Shown: positions 1-9,978, counted from the first letter of the stretch. The stretch: 64,000 bases of DNA from CAVSDF01 sp963726715 (GCA_963726715.1 CAVSDF010000008.1:372001-436000), one strand, 5' to 3'. Numbers and translations: made by a program. Notes: generated from the sequence alone by a model not told the origin.

Positions 1-1
1 C

Positions 2-3000
2 GTCGGGCGACGGCTGTACCGGTCGGGCGAGTCGGAATACCTGCTCAACGGCGTCGAATGTCGGCTCCGCGACGTGCAGGACCTGTTCCTCGACACCGGC
101 CTCGGCGCGGGCGCGTACTCGATCATCGAACTGTCGATGGTGGAGGATCTGCTCTCGGAGGCCGACGAGGACCGGCGGCGGCTCTTCGAGGAGGCGGCGG
201 GCGTGACGCGCTACAAGCTGCGCCGCAAGCAGGCGATCGCGCGCCTCGACGCGACGCGCCACGACCTCGCCCGCGTCCGCGACCTCGACGGCGAACTCGC
301 CGCCCGCGTTGCGTCGCTGCGCCGACAGGCCGACCGCGCCGGGCGCCACCGCGACCTCAGCGCCCGCCTCGCGCGCCTCGACGACCTCCTCGCCCACGCC
401 GAGCACGCGCGCCTCGTCGACGAGCGCGACGCCGCCGCGACCCGCCTGCGCGGCCTCGACACCGACCTCGCGAGCGCCGACGCGCGCGCGTCCACGCTCG
501 ACACCGAGGCCGCCGCCCTCGCCCTCGCGCGCACGAGCGCCGAAACCGCCCGCCTCGACGCCCGGCAGGCCCTCGACGCCCACCTCCGCCGCGTCCGCGA
601 CCTCGACGCCGAGCACCGCCTCTCCGACGAGCGCCTCGCCCGCGCCCGCGCCGACGCCGCCCGCGTGCGCGCCGAGCACGACGAGGCCACGCGCCGCCGC
701 GCCGCCATCGCCGGTGCCGCCCACCGCGTCGAGCGCGAGAGTGCCGACGCCGCCCCCGACGCCGCCGAGGCCGCCGACGCCCTCCAGAGCGCCCAGTCGG
801 CCCGCGACGCCGCGCGGCAGGCCCTCGACGCCGCCCGCGCCCGCGTCCGCGCCGCGCAGACCGACGAGGCCCGCGCGACCGCCGCACGCCAGAGCGCCGA
901 GCGCGAGCGCGACCGCGCCGCCACGCGCCGCGACCTCTTGGCCGGCGACCTCGCAGCCGCCGAGCGCGCCGACGACGGACGACAGACGACGGACGACACC
1001 GCCGCCCGTCAGAGCGCCGAGTCCGCCCGCGCCGCCGCGACGCGCGACGCCGACGCCGCCCGCGCCCGCCTCGATGCCGCCGAGGCCCTCCGCGTCCGGC
1101 TCGACGCCGACACCGCCGCCCTCCAGACCGAGCGCCGCGCCGCCGACGCCCGCCTCGCCACCCTCGACGCCGAAGCCCGCGTGCTGCGTCGTTTGGTCGA
1201 GCAGCAGACCGACCGCGCGGGCGCCGTCCGCAGCCTCGCCGCCGCGCCCGGCATCGCCCACCACGCAGGCGTCCTCGTCACCCTCGCCGACGTCCTCCGC
1301 CCCGACGGCGACGCCGCAGGTGCCGCCCTCCGCGCCGTCCTCGGCCCCGCCCTCGGCGACCTCGTCGCCGCCACGACCTCCGAAGCCGACGCGCTCCTCG
1401 CCCACCTCCGCGAAGAACGGCGCGGGGCAGGCGACGGTGCACGTGCTGGAACTGGTGGGGGACGACGGACGACGGACGACGGACGACGGGGCAAACGATG
1501 GGGCCAGCGACGACGGACGACCGACGGCGGACGACGGGAGAGGAGACGACCGACGACCAACGACCGACGACCAACCCCTCACCGCCCGCATCGCCGCCGC
1601 CGCGCCGCGCTACGAGCGCCTCCGCGACGCCCTGCTGCGCGACGTGACGATGGTGACGAGCGCCGACGAGGCCGCCGCACGCGCTGCCGCAACGCCCGGA
1701 CGCGTCTTCGTCGCCCCCGACGGCACGTGGGCCGCAGGCGCCCGCCGCCACGGCGGCAGCGCGACGCCCGGCGAGGCCGCACCGTCGCGCCTCGACCAGA
1801 TCGCCCGCCTCGACGCCCTGAGCGCCGACGCCACCGCCGAGCGCCAGACCCTCGCCGCGCTGGACGTCCGCGCCGCCGCCATCCAGAGCCAGCGCCCCTC
1901 CACCGACGCCGCGCCGCACCGCCTCGCCCTCGACCAGAGCGCCCGCGCCCTCCGCGACGCCGACGCCGCGCTCGCCCGCATCGACGCCGACGCCCGGAGC
2001 GCCGTCCGCGCCCGCGACGAGCGCATCGCCCGCCGGGGCGCCCTCGCCGCCGAGATCGCCCGCCTCGACGCCGCCCTCCCCGGCCTCGACGCGCCTCTCG
2101 CCCAGAGCGCCGCCGCCCTCGACGCCGCCCGCGCCGCGCGCCAGAGCGCCGACGCCGCCCTCCCCGCCGCCGAGCGCGCGAGCGACGCCGCGCAGAGCGC
2201 CGAGCGCGACGCCGCTCTCCGGGACGCCGACGCCCGCCGCCGCCTCGACCAGCTCGCCCGCGACGCCGCCCGCCAGAGCGCCACCCTCCGCGACCTCGAC
2301 CGCCAGCAGTCCGCCCGCCAGAGTGACATCGCCCGCCTCGACGCCCTGAGCCTCGCCGCCGCCGACGCCCTCCGCGCCGCCCGCGCCGCACTCGACGCCG
2401 CCGCCCCCGACCGGCAGGGCCTCGAAGACGCCGCCCAGCGCGCCGACGCCGCCCTCCTCGACGCCGACGCCGCGAGCGCCGACCACGACGTCCTCCTCCG
2501 CGACGCCCGACGCGCCCGCGAGGCCGCCCTCCTCGCCGCGCGCGACACCCGCGCCCGCCACGCCGCGACCGCCGAGCAGCTCTCCGCCCTCCTCCTGCGG
2601 CTCAACGACGAACGCGGCGCCCCCTTCGACCCCGACGCCCTCACCGGCGACCCCGACCTCGACGCCTTCGACGCCGTCCGCTGCCCGCGCCGAGCGCGCC
2701 GACGTGCGACGCCGCCTCGACAGCCTCGGCGCCGTCAACGCCCTCGCGCTCGACGAATTCGAGGCCGAGTCCGCCCGCCTCGACACCATCCGCGCCCAGC
2801 TCGCCGACCTCGAGGCCGCCGAGGCAACGCTCGGGCAGACCATCGACGAACTCAACGCCGAGGCGTCGCGCCGCTTCCGCGAGACCTTCGGCGAGATCCA
2901 GGCGTCGTTCGCGCGCCTCTTCGCCGATCTCTTCGGCGAGGGCGCCAATGCAGAAGTGCGCCTCGCCGACCCCCGCGCGCCCCTCGAATCGAGCATCGAG

Positions 3001-3342
3001 ATCACCGCGCGCCCCGCGGGCAAGCGTCCGGCCGCGATCACGCAGCTCTCCGGCGGCGAGAAGACGCTCACCGCCATCGCGCTCCTCTTCGCCATCTACC
3101 TCGTCAAGCCCAGCCCCTTCTGCCTCCTCGACGAGGTCGACGCGCCGCTCGACGAGGCCAACGTCGACCGGTTCATGGCCCTCCTGCGGCGCTTCGCGGG
3201 CGAGACGCAGTTCCTCGTCATCACCCACAACAAGCGCACGATGGAGCTCGCCGACCGCCTCTACGGCGTCACGATGCAGGAGGCGGGCGTGAGCACCGTG
3301 GTGAGCGTCGACTTCGAGGGGGCAGCGGGGATGGTGGGGTGA
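2..3342 (+). CDS. smc: Chromosome segregation protein SMC (5' truncated, two frameshifts)
   Basis: SMC ATPase that forms the core of the bacterial condensin and organises the chromosome. The window starts after the Walker A region: the first visible residues (YRSGESEYLLNG, then FLDTGLGAGAYSIIEL) are typical of the SMC head N-lobe. A long R/A/D-rich coiled coil follows, then the hinge around 1250-1760 and a second coiled coil. The C-terminal head has the signature LSGGEKT (about 3045-3065) and Walker B FCLLDEVDAPLDEAN (about 3118-3165). Translation needs frame 2 to about 1427, frame 3 to about 2680, then frame 1 to the stop. The shifts sit at a GGGG run (1424-1427) and near 2678-2684; removing one base at each restores a continuous protein. 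Two low-complexity GAC/GGACGAC tracts (968-998 and 1461-1577) are translated, the second inside the hinge. About 105-110 N-terminal residues lie outside the window. Confidence 0.95.
968..998 (+). repeat. GGACGAC-type tract inside smc coiled coil
   Basis: Short direct repeats of GACGACGGAC type encode an Asp/Gly/Arg/Thr-rich stretch (ADDGRQTTDDTA) that interrupts the heptad-like N-terminal coiled coil of SMC. The tract keeps the reading frame. Its composition matches the longer tract in the hinge. Confidence 0.75.
1461..1577 (+). repeat. GGACGAC/CGACCAA low-complexity tract in the SMC hinge
   Basis: About 115 bases made mainly of GGACGAC units, turning into CGACCAACGACC units at the 3' end. 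It encodes about 38 residues rich in D, G, R and T between the hinge segments ATVHVLELV and PLTARIAAAAPRYE. SMC homologues have only a short loop here. The 3' half resembles the A/C-rich arms of the post-stop elements elsewhere in this window. Confidence 0.8.
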
Positions 3343-3547
3343 TGGACGTGTCTACCGAAACTCGCGCACTGTCCCGTGCATCTCGACGAGCCAGCATACC
3401 TCATCGGCGATGGCGAGTTGGTCCGCATCGTCGGGCGGCCCACTCGTCATCCTCGCGAAGGGCCGCGTGATCGGCGCCCGCACGACGATGTGCATCCCAC
3501 GCATGGCCGAGTCCCCGCAGGCAGAGAAACGAAGGCATGCCTTGTCG

Positions 3548-3567
3548 GGGCGCGAACCATCGCGCCC
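3548..3567. repeat. Hairpin GGGCGCGA-ACCA-TCGCGCCC
   Basis: Perfect 8-bp inverted repeat with the loop ACCA, between the convergent ends of smc and the 3595-4491 gene. The same architecture with the same loop recurs at 15879-15898. The 252-base gap between the two genes holds no other feature I could support. Confidence 0.6.
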
Positions 3568-3594
3568 AATCGCCCTGGCAGGCGTCCTGCCCGA

Positions 3595-4491
3595 TCACCG
3601 GATCGTGTAGGAGATGCCGATGAGCGGAATCGGGATCTTGACCAGGCGCACGGTGCTGCCGTCGTACGCGAAGAGCGGCAGCGCGACATCGGCGGCGAGG
3701 CGGTCGCTGAAGAACCGAACCCCGGCCGAGGTGATGCCGATGGGGTCGTTCTCGTCGCCGAGCGGGATCGCAAACGCGTTCTCGGTCATCACCTTGATCG
3801 AGTTCGACACCTGCTTCTCGCCGCCGACGACGAGCCCGACGCCCTCGCCGATCGTGAAGTCGTCGTTGCCGCTGCCGCCATAGACGCCGTAGGCGCCCAC
3901 GGTGAAGGCCTGCGTCGCGTCGCCGAACGTGCCGACGCCGTAGAACGTCCCGCCGAAGCCGCCCGAGAATTCGCTTCCGTAGATCGTGCTCACCTGAACC
4001 CCGACGGCGAGGGCCATGGTGCTCGTCTGCACGGGCGCGAACTTGGCCGTCGCCGAGACGATGCCGTTGCCGTCGATCGGAATCGACGCCGTCGCCGAGA
4101 TGTCGAGGTTGCCGGTGACGCCGTAGGCGACGTTCGGGATGAAGAAGTAGGCGGTCGAGAGGCGGAGGCTGCTCTTCGGCATCGTGCGCGCCGTCGGAGT
4201 CACGAAGAGGCGCGTGCCGACCGGGTCGACGCGCGCGAACCGCCCGGCGTCCTCAACGCGGACGATGCGCTCGCGCGGGACCTCGGAGCGAACGCCGCCC
4301 CCCTCGATCACGACGGTCGCGTCGCGCACCTCGACGACGGTGCCGACGATCACGGTGCCGTCGCGCAGGACGAGGCGCTGCCGCGCGCCGACGGTCTGCG
4401 CCGTGGCGGCGGGGGCGAGGGCACCTGCGAGGGGCGCGGCGAGGAGAAGCGCGGGCAGGAGGCGGAGGGCGGTGGAAACGGTCGGGCGCAT
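3595..4491 (-). CDS. Secreted outer-membrane-type protein, unknown function
   Basis: A 298-residue protein with a clear signal peptide (MRPTVSTALRLLPALLL..., ending ATAQ). A small beta-rich segment follows (LVLRDGTVIVGTVVEVRDATVVIE), of the SH3/Sm-like kind often fused to envelope proteins. The remainder alternates aromatic/Gly strands (AYFFIPNVAYGVTGNLDIS..., ending GISYTIR), as in Bacteroidota outer-membrane beta-barrels with a short N-terminal soluble domain. The start was set at the Met that opens the signal peptide; the upstream in-frame extension looks non-coding. A TACTTTCG box lies 25 bases upstream. Specific function not recognised. Confidence 0.75.
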   Translation of the reverse strand: MRPTVSTALRLLPALLLAAPLAGALAPAATAQTVGARQRLVLRDGTVIVGTVVEVRDATVVIEGGGVRSEVPRERIVRVEDAGRFARVDPVGTRLFVTPTARTMPKSSLRLSTAYFFIPNVAYGVTGNLDISATASIPIDGNGIVSATAKFAPVQTSTMALAVGVQVSTIYGSEFSGGFGGTFYGVGTFGDATQAFTVGAYGVYGGSGNDDFTIGEGVGLVVGGEKQVSNSIKVMTENAFAIPLGDENDPIGITSAGVRFFSDRLAADVALPLFAYDGSTVRLVKIPIPLIGISYTIR

Positions 4492-4515
4492 GGGAGGCAG
4501 GAGCAGGTGCAGCGA

Positions 4516-4523
4516 CGAAAGTA
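4516..4523 (-). promoter_or_regulatory. -7 box (TACTTTCG)
   Basis: Reads TACTTTCG on the minus strand, close to the Bacteroidota -7 consensus TAnnTTTG, 25 bases upstream of the ATG at 4491. Confidence 0.4.
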
Positions 4524-4652
4524 CCGTCGTCCGCCCCGGCGGCTCTGCGCCCGGTTGCGCCACGCGGGCGCCCGGGCGCGTCATTCAGCGGCGCGGTGAC
4601 GCGCCGGTGCCCGCGGGACGCGCCGCCCGCGCCCGTGGCCGTCCTCCCTGCC

Positions 4653-5951
4653 TCACGCAGGCATCCGCAGCCAGCGCCAGAGGTCGGCGAGCGACGGCTT
4701 CTTGCCGTACGAGAGGATGCCGACGCGGTAGATGCGCGCGCTCACCCAGATCGCCCCGACGAACGTCGCCACGAGGAGCGCGAGCGAGAGCGCGACCTGC
4801 CAGAGGGGCACATCCGTCACCGCCACACGCGCGGTCATCAGAACCGGCGACAGGAACGGCGTCATCGAGAGGGCGACCGACACCGGCGAGTCGGGCGAGG
4901 CGAGCACGAACTGCATCGCCACGAACGAGCCGATGATCGGCAGCATGAGGGGCAGAACGAGGCTCTGCGCTTCCTGCTGCTGCTCGACGGCGCTGCCGAT
5001 GGCCGCGAAGAGGCTCGCGTAGAGCAGGTAGCCGCTGATGAAGAAGAGGACGAAGGTGACGATGGCGCCCGCCGAGAGCGTCGGCAGGACCATGCCGGGG
5101 GGAAGCGCGCCCGCTCCGCCCGCCGCTGCCGCTCCGGCGCCGCCATCGCCCATCACGAGCGCGAAGATCGACCCACCGAAGGCCGAGAGCACGCCGCCGA
5201 TGGTGAGCCAGAGCGCGACCTGCACGAGGCCGATCGCGCCGATGCCGAGCACCTTGCCCATGAGCAGCACGAACGGCCGCACCGACGAGGCCATCACCTC
5301 CAGCACGCGGCTCTGCTTCTCCTCCAGCACGCCCATCATCACCATCTGCCCCGAAATCAGCATCATCATGTAGATGAGGATGCCCATGCCGAAGCCGATG
5401 GCGTACGAGCCGAGGGCGTTGTCGGCCTCGGTGCCGGTCTCGGAGAGGCGCTCGGCGGCGAGCCGCGGCGTGCGGTCGAGCGCGCGGGCCACCTCGGGCG
5501 CAAGCGTCGACGCGTCGATGCGGAGGGCGCGGACGGCGGCGTCGAGGCGGTCGGAGACGGACGAGCGGAGCGTCAGGTCGTTGCCGACGCTGAAATACGC
5601 GGCGGCGCTCGCCGAGTCGAGGACGGTCGGCGGAATCACGAGGAGCGCGTCGTACGTCTCGTCGCGCACGGCCTGTTGCAGCGCCGCGACATCGTCGGCG
5701 GGCGGGGCGACGACGAACGTTGCGCCGTCGCCCGGCATCGCCGCGAGGCGCGCGCCGAGACCCGCGCCGCTCTCGTCGCGCACGGCAACCGTCGACGGGC
5801 CGCCCTTCGTCGCTGCGATGCCGATCGCCGCGATGCCGCCGATGAACCCGGCGAAGAGCAGCGGCAGGAGCAGCGTGCCGAGGATGAACCACTTCGAGCG
5901 CGCGCGGCGCATGAACTCGCTGCGGGCGACGATCCAGATGCGATGCCACAT
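4653..5951 (-). CDS. ABC-2 type transporter permease (NatB-like)
   Basis: Integral-membrane half of an ABC exporter, 432 residues. It starts MWHRIWIVARSEFMRRARSKWF, with the cytoplasmic amphipathic lead-in and first membrane helix (FILGTLLLPLLFAGFIGGIAAIGI) typical of the ABC2_membrane_3/NatB family. A large extracytoplasmic domain (about residues 55-200) follows, then about five membrane helices in the C-terminal half (for example FVLFFISGYLLYASLFAAIGSA). The ATPase gene lies just upstream on the same strand, so the two form one exporter. Homologues export Na+ or small molecules or take part in gliding/envelope functions; the substrate cannot be read from the sequence. Confidence 0.85.
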   Translation of the reverse strand: MWHRIWIVARSEFMRRARSKWFILGTLLLPLLFAGFIGGIAAIGIAATKGGPSTVAVRDESGAGLGARLAAMPGDGATFVVAPPADDVAALQQAVRDETYDALLVIPPTVLDSASAAAYFSVGNDLTLRSSVSDRLDAAVRALRIDASTLAPEVARALDRTPRLAAERLSETGTEADNALGSYAIGFGMGILIYMMMLISGQMVMMGVLEEKQSRVLEVMASSVRPFVLLMGKVLGIGAIGLVQVALWLTIGGVLSAFGGSIFALVMGDGGAGAAAAGGAGALPPGMVLPTLSAGAIVTFVLFFISGYLLYASLFAAIGSAVEQQQEAQSLVLPLMLPIIGSFVAMQFVLASPDSPVSVALSMTPFLSPVLMTARVAVTDVPLWQVALSLALLVATFVGAIWVSARIYRVGILSYGKKPSLADLWRWLRMPA

Positions 5952-5978
5952 GGTCAGGAAGGGGGAAGACGGGGAGGG

Positions 5979-6046
5979 AAGGGGTGTCGTTTGGTTGGTC
6001 GTGGTTGTGGACGAATCCTCGATCAACGATCAACAACCAACCATCA
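5979..6046 (-). repeat. Post-stop GT/CA hairpin element
   Basis: Read on the coding (minus) strand, a G/T-rich arm (GGTCGTTGATGGTTGGTTG) begins at the stop codon of the ATPase gene and is followed by an A/C-rich arm (CACAACCACGACCAACCAAA). The two arms are imperfectly complementary and could form a long hairpin between the ATPase and permease genes. Confidence 0.65.
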
Positions 6047-7067
6047 ACGACCAGCGCCAGAGGCGGCCTCGCCGACGGTGCGGACGAAGATCTCCTGCAG
6101 CGATGGCTCGGCGAGTTCGAAGCGGTAGAGGTCCGTCACTTCGGCGAGCGCGGCATCGAGGACGCGGCGCGATGGCGTACCGCCGATGAGTTGCACCTCC
6201 GCCGCCGCCGGGCCGCGCTCGATGACGCGGATCGCGCCTTCGCGCTTCGAGCGTGTCGAGAAAGGCCGACGTGCCGCCGAAGTCGAGGAGCACCACGTCG
6301 CGCCCGAACCGCTGCTTCACCTCGCGCATCGTGCCGCTGAGCACGACGCGCCCGCGTGCGATCAGGCACAGGTCGTCGCACAGCCGCTCGACCTGCTCCA
6401 TCCGGTGGCTGGCGAAGAGGATCGTGCGGCCGTCGGCGCGCAGTTCGAGGACGATGTCGCGCAGCAGCTCGGCGTTGATCGGGTCGAGGCCGGAGAACGG
6501 TTCGTCGAAGACGAGGAGGTCGGGCTCGTGGAGGACCGTCATCACGAACTGCAATTTCTGCTGCATCCCCTTCGACAGCTCCTCCGTCTTGCGCCCGGCC
6601 CACTCGCTCAGGCCCAGGCGTTCGAGCCAGTGGGCGGTGCGGGCGCGGCCCTCGGCGCGCGCGAGCCCGCGGAGTTCGGCGAAGTAGACGAGCTGCTCGC
6701 CGACCTTGAGCTTGCGGTAGAGGCCACGTTCCTCGGGCAGATACCCCATCCGCGCCTGCGTCTCCGCCCCGACCTGCACCCCGCCGACGGTCACGCGCCC
6801 GGCGTCGGGGAGCGTGATGCCGGTGATCATGCGGATCGTCGACGTCTTGCCTGCGCCGTTCGGGCCGAGCACGCCGAGAATCCGCCCCGGCCGCGCCGTC
6901 ATCGACACCGCGTCAACGGCGGTGAAGTCGCCGTAGCGCTTCGTCACGCCGTCCACGACGAGCGTGGCGTCTCGGCGCTGGGACGGCGGCCCGGCGGGTG
7001 TCGATGCGGCGGACGTTGATGCAGCGAGGAGGGCGTCCGCAGAACGGACAGGGAAGGCGTCGGTCAC
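6044..7067 (-). CDS. ABC transporter ATP-binding protein (NatA-like, one frameshift)
   Basis: ATPase subunit of the exporter whose permease follows. Motifs in order: Walker A GPNGAGKTS, Q-loop region MGYLPEERGLY, signature ELSKGMQQKL, Walker B LLVFDEPFSGLDP, switch His in ILFASHRMEQ. The C-terminal extension of about 80 residues (GTMREVKQRFG...) is typical of the NatA/YhaQ group. The start is GTG at 7067. Near 6238-6250 the frame changes by +1 (or -2). After the shift the expected tail (EGAIRVIERGPAAAEVQ...SLQEIFVRTVGEA) continues to a stop at 6044-6046. The total length (1024 bases) fits one inserted base. Confidence 0.88.
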
Positions 7068-7157
7068 GAGCGGTCGAGAAGATCAGGCGACAGGATACGC
7101 CGACTCGTGACGGCGGCGGCGCGGCTTGGTTGCGCATCGCGACGCGCGAGGACGGAG

Positions 7158-7165
7158 TAACTTGG
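7158..7165 (+). promoter_or_regulatory. -7 box (TAACTTGG)
   Basis: TAACTTGG lies 53 bases upstream of the S41 peptidase start. A TTG occurs 25 bases further upstream, slightly longer than the usual 17-23 base spacing. Confidence 0.4.
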
Positions 7166-7218
7166 GAGGCCTGTCGGTTCGGAGGCGCCGTTTCCCGTCC
7201 CTCGTTTCCGCCGTTCCG

Positions 7219-8802
7219 ATGCGCGTCTGCGCCATTCTTGCCGGGGGCGCCTGTGCCGCCGCTCTGACGCTCCTGTCGCACGCGGCGTCGGCGCAGTCGC
7301 CGGGCGCCTCCAAGGGTGGCGTGCGGGCGGCCTCGCCTCGGCTGTCGGTGGAGGCGTTTCGCGCCGACGTGGCGCTGCTGCGGCGCGCCTACGAGACCTT
7401 GCACCCCGGCCTCTACCGCTACGCCACGCCCGACGAGGTCGCGCGGCGCTTCGACACTCTCGCTCACGCCATTGACGCGACCGAGTCGCGCGCCGACGCC
7501 TTCGTCGCCCTGGCGCGGTTTCTCGCCACGGTGCGGTGCGGGCACACGTACCCCAACTTCGTCAACCAGCCGGACTCCATCGCTCAGGCGCTCTACGCGC
7601 GCACACCGCGCCTGCCTGTTTACTTCCGCTGGATCGACGGGCGGATGGTGATTACACGGTCGTTCGCCGCCCCGGGATCGCCTGCCGCGGACGTGCTCCA
7701 GCGCGGCGCTGAGATCGCCGCCGTCGATGGCGTGCCGTCGGACACGCTGCTCGCACGCCTCCTGCCCCTCGCACGCGCCGACGGCGGCAACGATGCCAAG
7801 CGCGTCGCCTCGCTCGCCGTGCAGGGACAGGGCCGGTTCGAGGCATTCGACGTCTACTGGCCGCTCGTCTTTGCGCCGCCGACGGACTCGGTCACGCTCG
7901 ACGTGCGCCCGCCGGGCCTGCCCGCCGGTGCACCCGCGGTTCGCCTGCGCGTCGCCTCGGCCACGCACGCGCAGCGGACTGCCACGCGCGAGGCGGACCG
8001 CGCGGCGTCGAATGCCTCGGCGGCGGACACATCGGCAGGCACGTCCGACGACAGCGGACCGTGGACGCTGCGCACGCTCGGCGACTCGACTGCCCTCCTG
8101 ACGATGCCCACGTGGGCCGTTTACAACGACGCCTGGGACTGGCAGGGCTTCCTCCACCGCGCCTTCGACGCGCTCGCGACCACGGGCACGCCCCGCCTCG
8201 TTATCGACCTGCGCGGCAATGAAGGCGGGTCGAGCGTCGGCGATGTCCTCCTGAGTCGGCTTGCGGCGCGCGGTCTGGCGCTGCCGCAGTTCACGCGCCA
8301 CACGCGTGTCCGCCGCGTGCCCGCCGACCTCGTCCCGCACCTCGACACGTGGGACCGCTCCTTCGACGACTGGGGCGAGGCGGCGCAAGACACGGGCGAC
8401 GGCTACTTCCGCATGACGCGCTTCGACGATCCCGTCGGCGGTGACGTGATCCGCCCCCGAGGGCCGCGGTTCGAGGGGCGTGTGGCCGTACTTGTCGACG
8501 CGACCAACAGCTCGGCCACCTTCGAATTCGCCCAGCAGGTGCAGGCCACAGGCCTCGCGACGCTCGTCGGGGAGCCGACCGGCGGCAACCAGCGCGGCAT
8601 CAACGGCGGCGCGTTCTACTTCCTGCGCCTTCCGAATTCGGGCTTCGAGGCCGACCTGCCGCTCATCGGCTTCTTCCCTCCCGCGCCGCGCTCCGACGCC
8701 GGCATCACGCCCGACGTGCTCGCCCGAGACACCGCCGCGTCCATCGCCGCCGGTGCCGATCCGGTGCTCGACGCGGCCCTGTCGTCGCTGAAACGCCGCT
8801 GA
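7219..8802 (+). CDS. S41-family (C-terminal processing type) serine peptidase, secreted
   Basis: A 527-residue exported protease. The signal peptide MRVCAILAGGACAAALTLLSHAASAQ fixes the start. The S41 core shows a substrate-binding strand LVIDLRGNEGGSS (about residue 330) and the nucleophile motif NSSATFEFAQQ with the serine near 431-432. PTGGNQRGINGG and GITPDVL follow, as in tricorn/CtpA-like enzymes. No PDZ domain is obvious; the N-terminal 300 residues carry a helical DUF-like region (LRRAYETLHPGLYRY) seen in Bacteroidota S41 enzymes. Likely periplasmic. A low-complexity stretch (about residues 255-280) separates the two halves. Confidence 0.85.
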   Translation: MRVCAILAGGACAAALTLLSHAASAQSPGASKGGVRAASPRLSVEAFRADVALLRRAYETLHPGLYRYATPDEVARRFDTLAHAIDATESRADAFVALARFLATVRCGHTYPNFVNQPDSIAQALYARTPRLPVYFRWIDGRMVITRSFAAPGSPAADVLQRGAEIAAVDGVPSDTLLARLLPLARADGGNDAKRVASLAVQGQGRFEAFDVYWPLVFAPPTDSVTLDVRPPGLPAGAPAVRLRVASATHAQRTATREADRAASNASAADTSAGTSDDSGPWTLRTLGDSTALLTMPTWAVYNDAWDWQGFLHRAFDALATTGTPRLVIDLRGNEGGSSVGDVLLSRLAARGLALPQFTRHTRVRRVPADLVPHLDTWDRSFDDWGEAAQDTGDGYFRMTRFDDPVGGDVIRPRGPRFEGRVAVLVDATNSSATFEFAQQVQATGLATLVGEPTGGNQRGINGGAFYFLRLPNSGFEADLPLIGFFPPAPRSDAGITPDVLARDTAASIAAGADPVLDAALSSLKRR

Positions 8803-8824
8803 ACGGGCGCTGCCTACCGCGCGC

Positions 8825-9454
8825 TCAGCGGTAGAAGCGCACCTGGTCGAGCGTGAAGTCGATCTCTCCGGTGAGGATCGGGAAGACGGCGACGTGGGTG
8901 AGCTGGTCGCCGGTCCACGGGACGGCGGCGCCGAAGGACTCCTGCTTGAAGTCGGAGAACGGGATCTTGAACTCCGTCCATCCCGATCCTACCTGGACGT
9001 ACGCATTGTAGAAGTTGAAGTCCGTCACGAGTGCCGAGCCGATCTGCACGATGTACGTTCCCGGCGTGCCCTTGACGGCGAGCGCGAGGCCGGTGAAGCC
9101 GCGCGCGTCGGCGGTGACGTCGGCGCGGTTGGGGTCGGCGAGGCGGGGCGAGAGGGCGAGCGACGTGCGCACGCCGACGACCTCGCTCGTCGTCGCCGAT
9201 TCGCTGCGGAAGCCGCTCACCGAAAGGCCGTAGGGCGTGCCCGCATAGCCGCCCGGCTCGGGCGCAATCGTCACGCCGTCGCCGCCCGAGCTGCCGACGG
9301 CCTCCCACGGGTTGCCGATGGCGGCGGTCGTGTTGGCATCGTCGAACGTGTCGACGACGCCGCTTGCGAGCGGGGCGCTGCGCTGCTCGTCGGTGCAGCC
9401 GGGCGCGGCGAGCGCGGCGGCGAGGAGAAGAACGGGCGTCAGGCGACGGAGCAT
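8825..9454 (-). CDS. Lipoprotein with CIA30/CBM11-like domain
   Basis: A 209-residue lipoprotein. The signal MLRRLTPVLLLAAALAAPGC ends with a lipobox whose Cys would be acylated. The mature part begins with a DTFDDANT strand and ends with GWTEFKIPFSDFKQESFG and GEIDFTLDQVRFYR. These are the hallmarks of the CIA30/CBM11 jelly-roll fold, which often binds carbohydrate. It is convergent with the S41 peptidase gene. Ligand unknown. The alternative upstream start would precede the signal peptide and is rejected. Confidence 0.75.
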   Translation of the reverse strand: MLRRLTPVLLLAAALAAPGCTDEQRSAPLASGVVDTFDDANTTAAIGNPWEAVGSSGGDGVTIAPEPGGYAGTPYGLSVSGFRSESATTSEVVGVRTSLALSPRLADPNRADVTADARGFTGLALAVKGTPGTYIVQIGSALVTDFNFYNAYVQVGSGWTEFKIPFSDFKQESFGAAVPWTGDQLTHVAVFPILTGEIDFTLDQVRFYR

Positions 9455-9474
9455 CGGGGCGGGCGGAAAGGCCG

Positions 9475-9482
9475 TCAAGGTA
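9475..9482 (-). promoter_or_regulatory. -7 box (TACCTTGA)
   Basis: TACCTTGA on the minus strand, 21 bases upstream of the CIA30-like lipoprotein start. A weaker match to TAnnTTTG than the others. Confidence 0.3.
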
Positions 9483-9525
9483 CGGGCCGCGACGGATCTC
9501 GCCCCTCTGGAATCCGCGCGACGCG

Positions 9526-9729
9526 TCACAAGACCTTCGACTCGTTGCCGGAGATCGGGATCAGGTAGCAGCGTTCGAGCACGTCCTCGTGGACGCCGCA
9601 CTCGCCGGTGCCGCGGAAATCGACGGCCACGAAGGCCCCTTCGATGCGCTTGACTTCGCCGACGCCGTAGAATTTGGGCATCGGGCCGTAGTAGACGAGC
9701 TGTCCTTCGGCAAGTTCGACCGTGCTCAT
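9526..9729 (-). CDS. Small conserved protein, unknown function
   Basis: A 67-residue protein beginning MSTVELAEGQLVYYGPMPKF. It looks like a compact beta-rich fold (GVGEVKRIEGAFVAVDFRGTGECGVHEDVLERCYLIPI), of the SH3-like/KOW type by its pattern of alternating strands. No signal peptide or membrane segment. A second ATG one codon upstream (9732) is equally possible. The protein-like composition and lack of frame conflict support it as real; no function recognised. Confidence 0.6.
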   Translation of the reverse strand: MSTVELAEGQLVYYGPMPKFYGVGEVKRIEGAFVAVDFRGTGECGVHEDVLERCYLIPISGNESKVL

Positions 9730-9978
9730 CATCGCGCGGCGGTGGTAGGGAGGGATCGAGGGAAGCAAATCGAGGCGGAAAAGAGCCGTCCCATTCTCAC
9801 GCAGCAGCGTGCTCATCGGCGGTGGGGTCCAGAATAGCGGAAAGGCACGCCGCGCGCTCACGTGAGCGTCGCCGCGCAGGAGCCGGACGAATAATCCGCG
9901 CCGGTGCCTGCGTGGGGCGTGATGCGCGTCTCAACGATGCCCTTTCGAGACGGGTTCTGAGGATTCCGCGAAGCCGGA

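Noticed and set aside
1461..1577. CRISPR-like array in the GGACGAC tract
   Set aside because: Units are 7 bp, directly adjacent, with no unique spacers; it is a simple tandem repeat.
1424..2684. Programmed ribosomal frameshifting in smc
   Set aside because: No slippery heptamer with a downstream structure is seen, two unrelated sites would be needed, and many other genes in the window show the same kind of break.
309..3470. Long overlapping frames on both strands across smc, tamB and other genes
   Set aside because: They are Arg/Pro/Ala-rich translations of GC-rich DNA with no motifs; the real frames carry family signatures.
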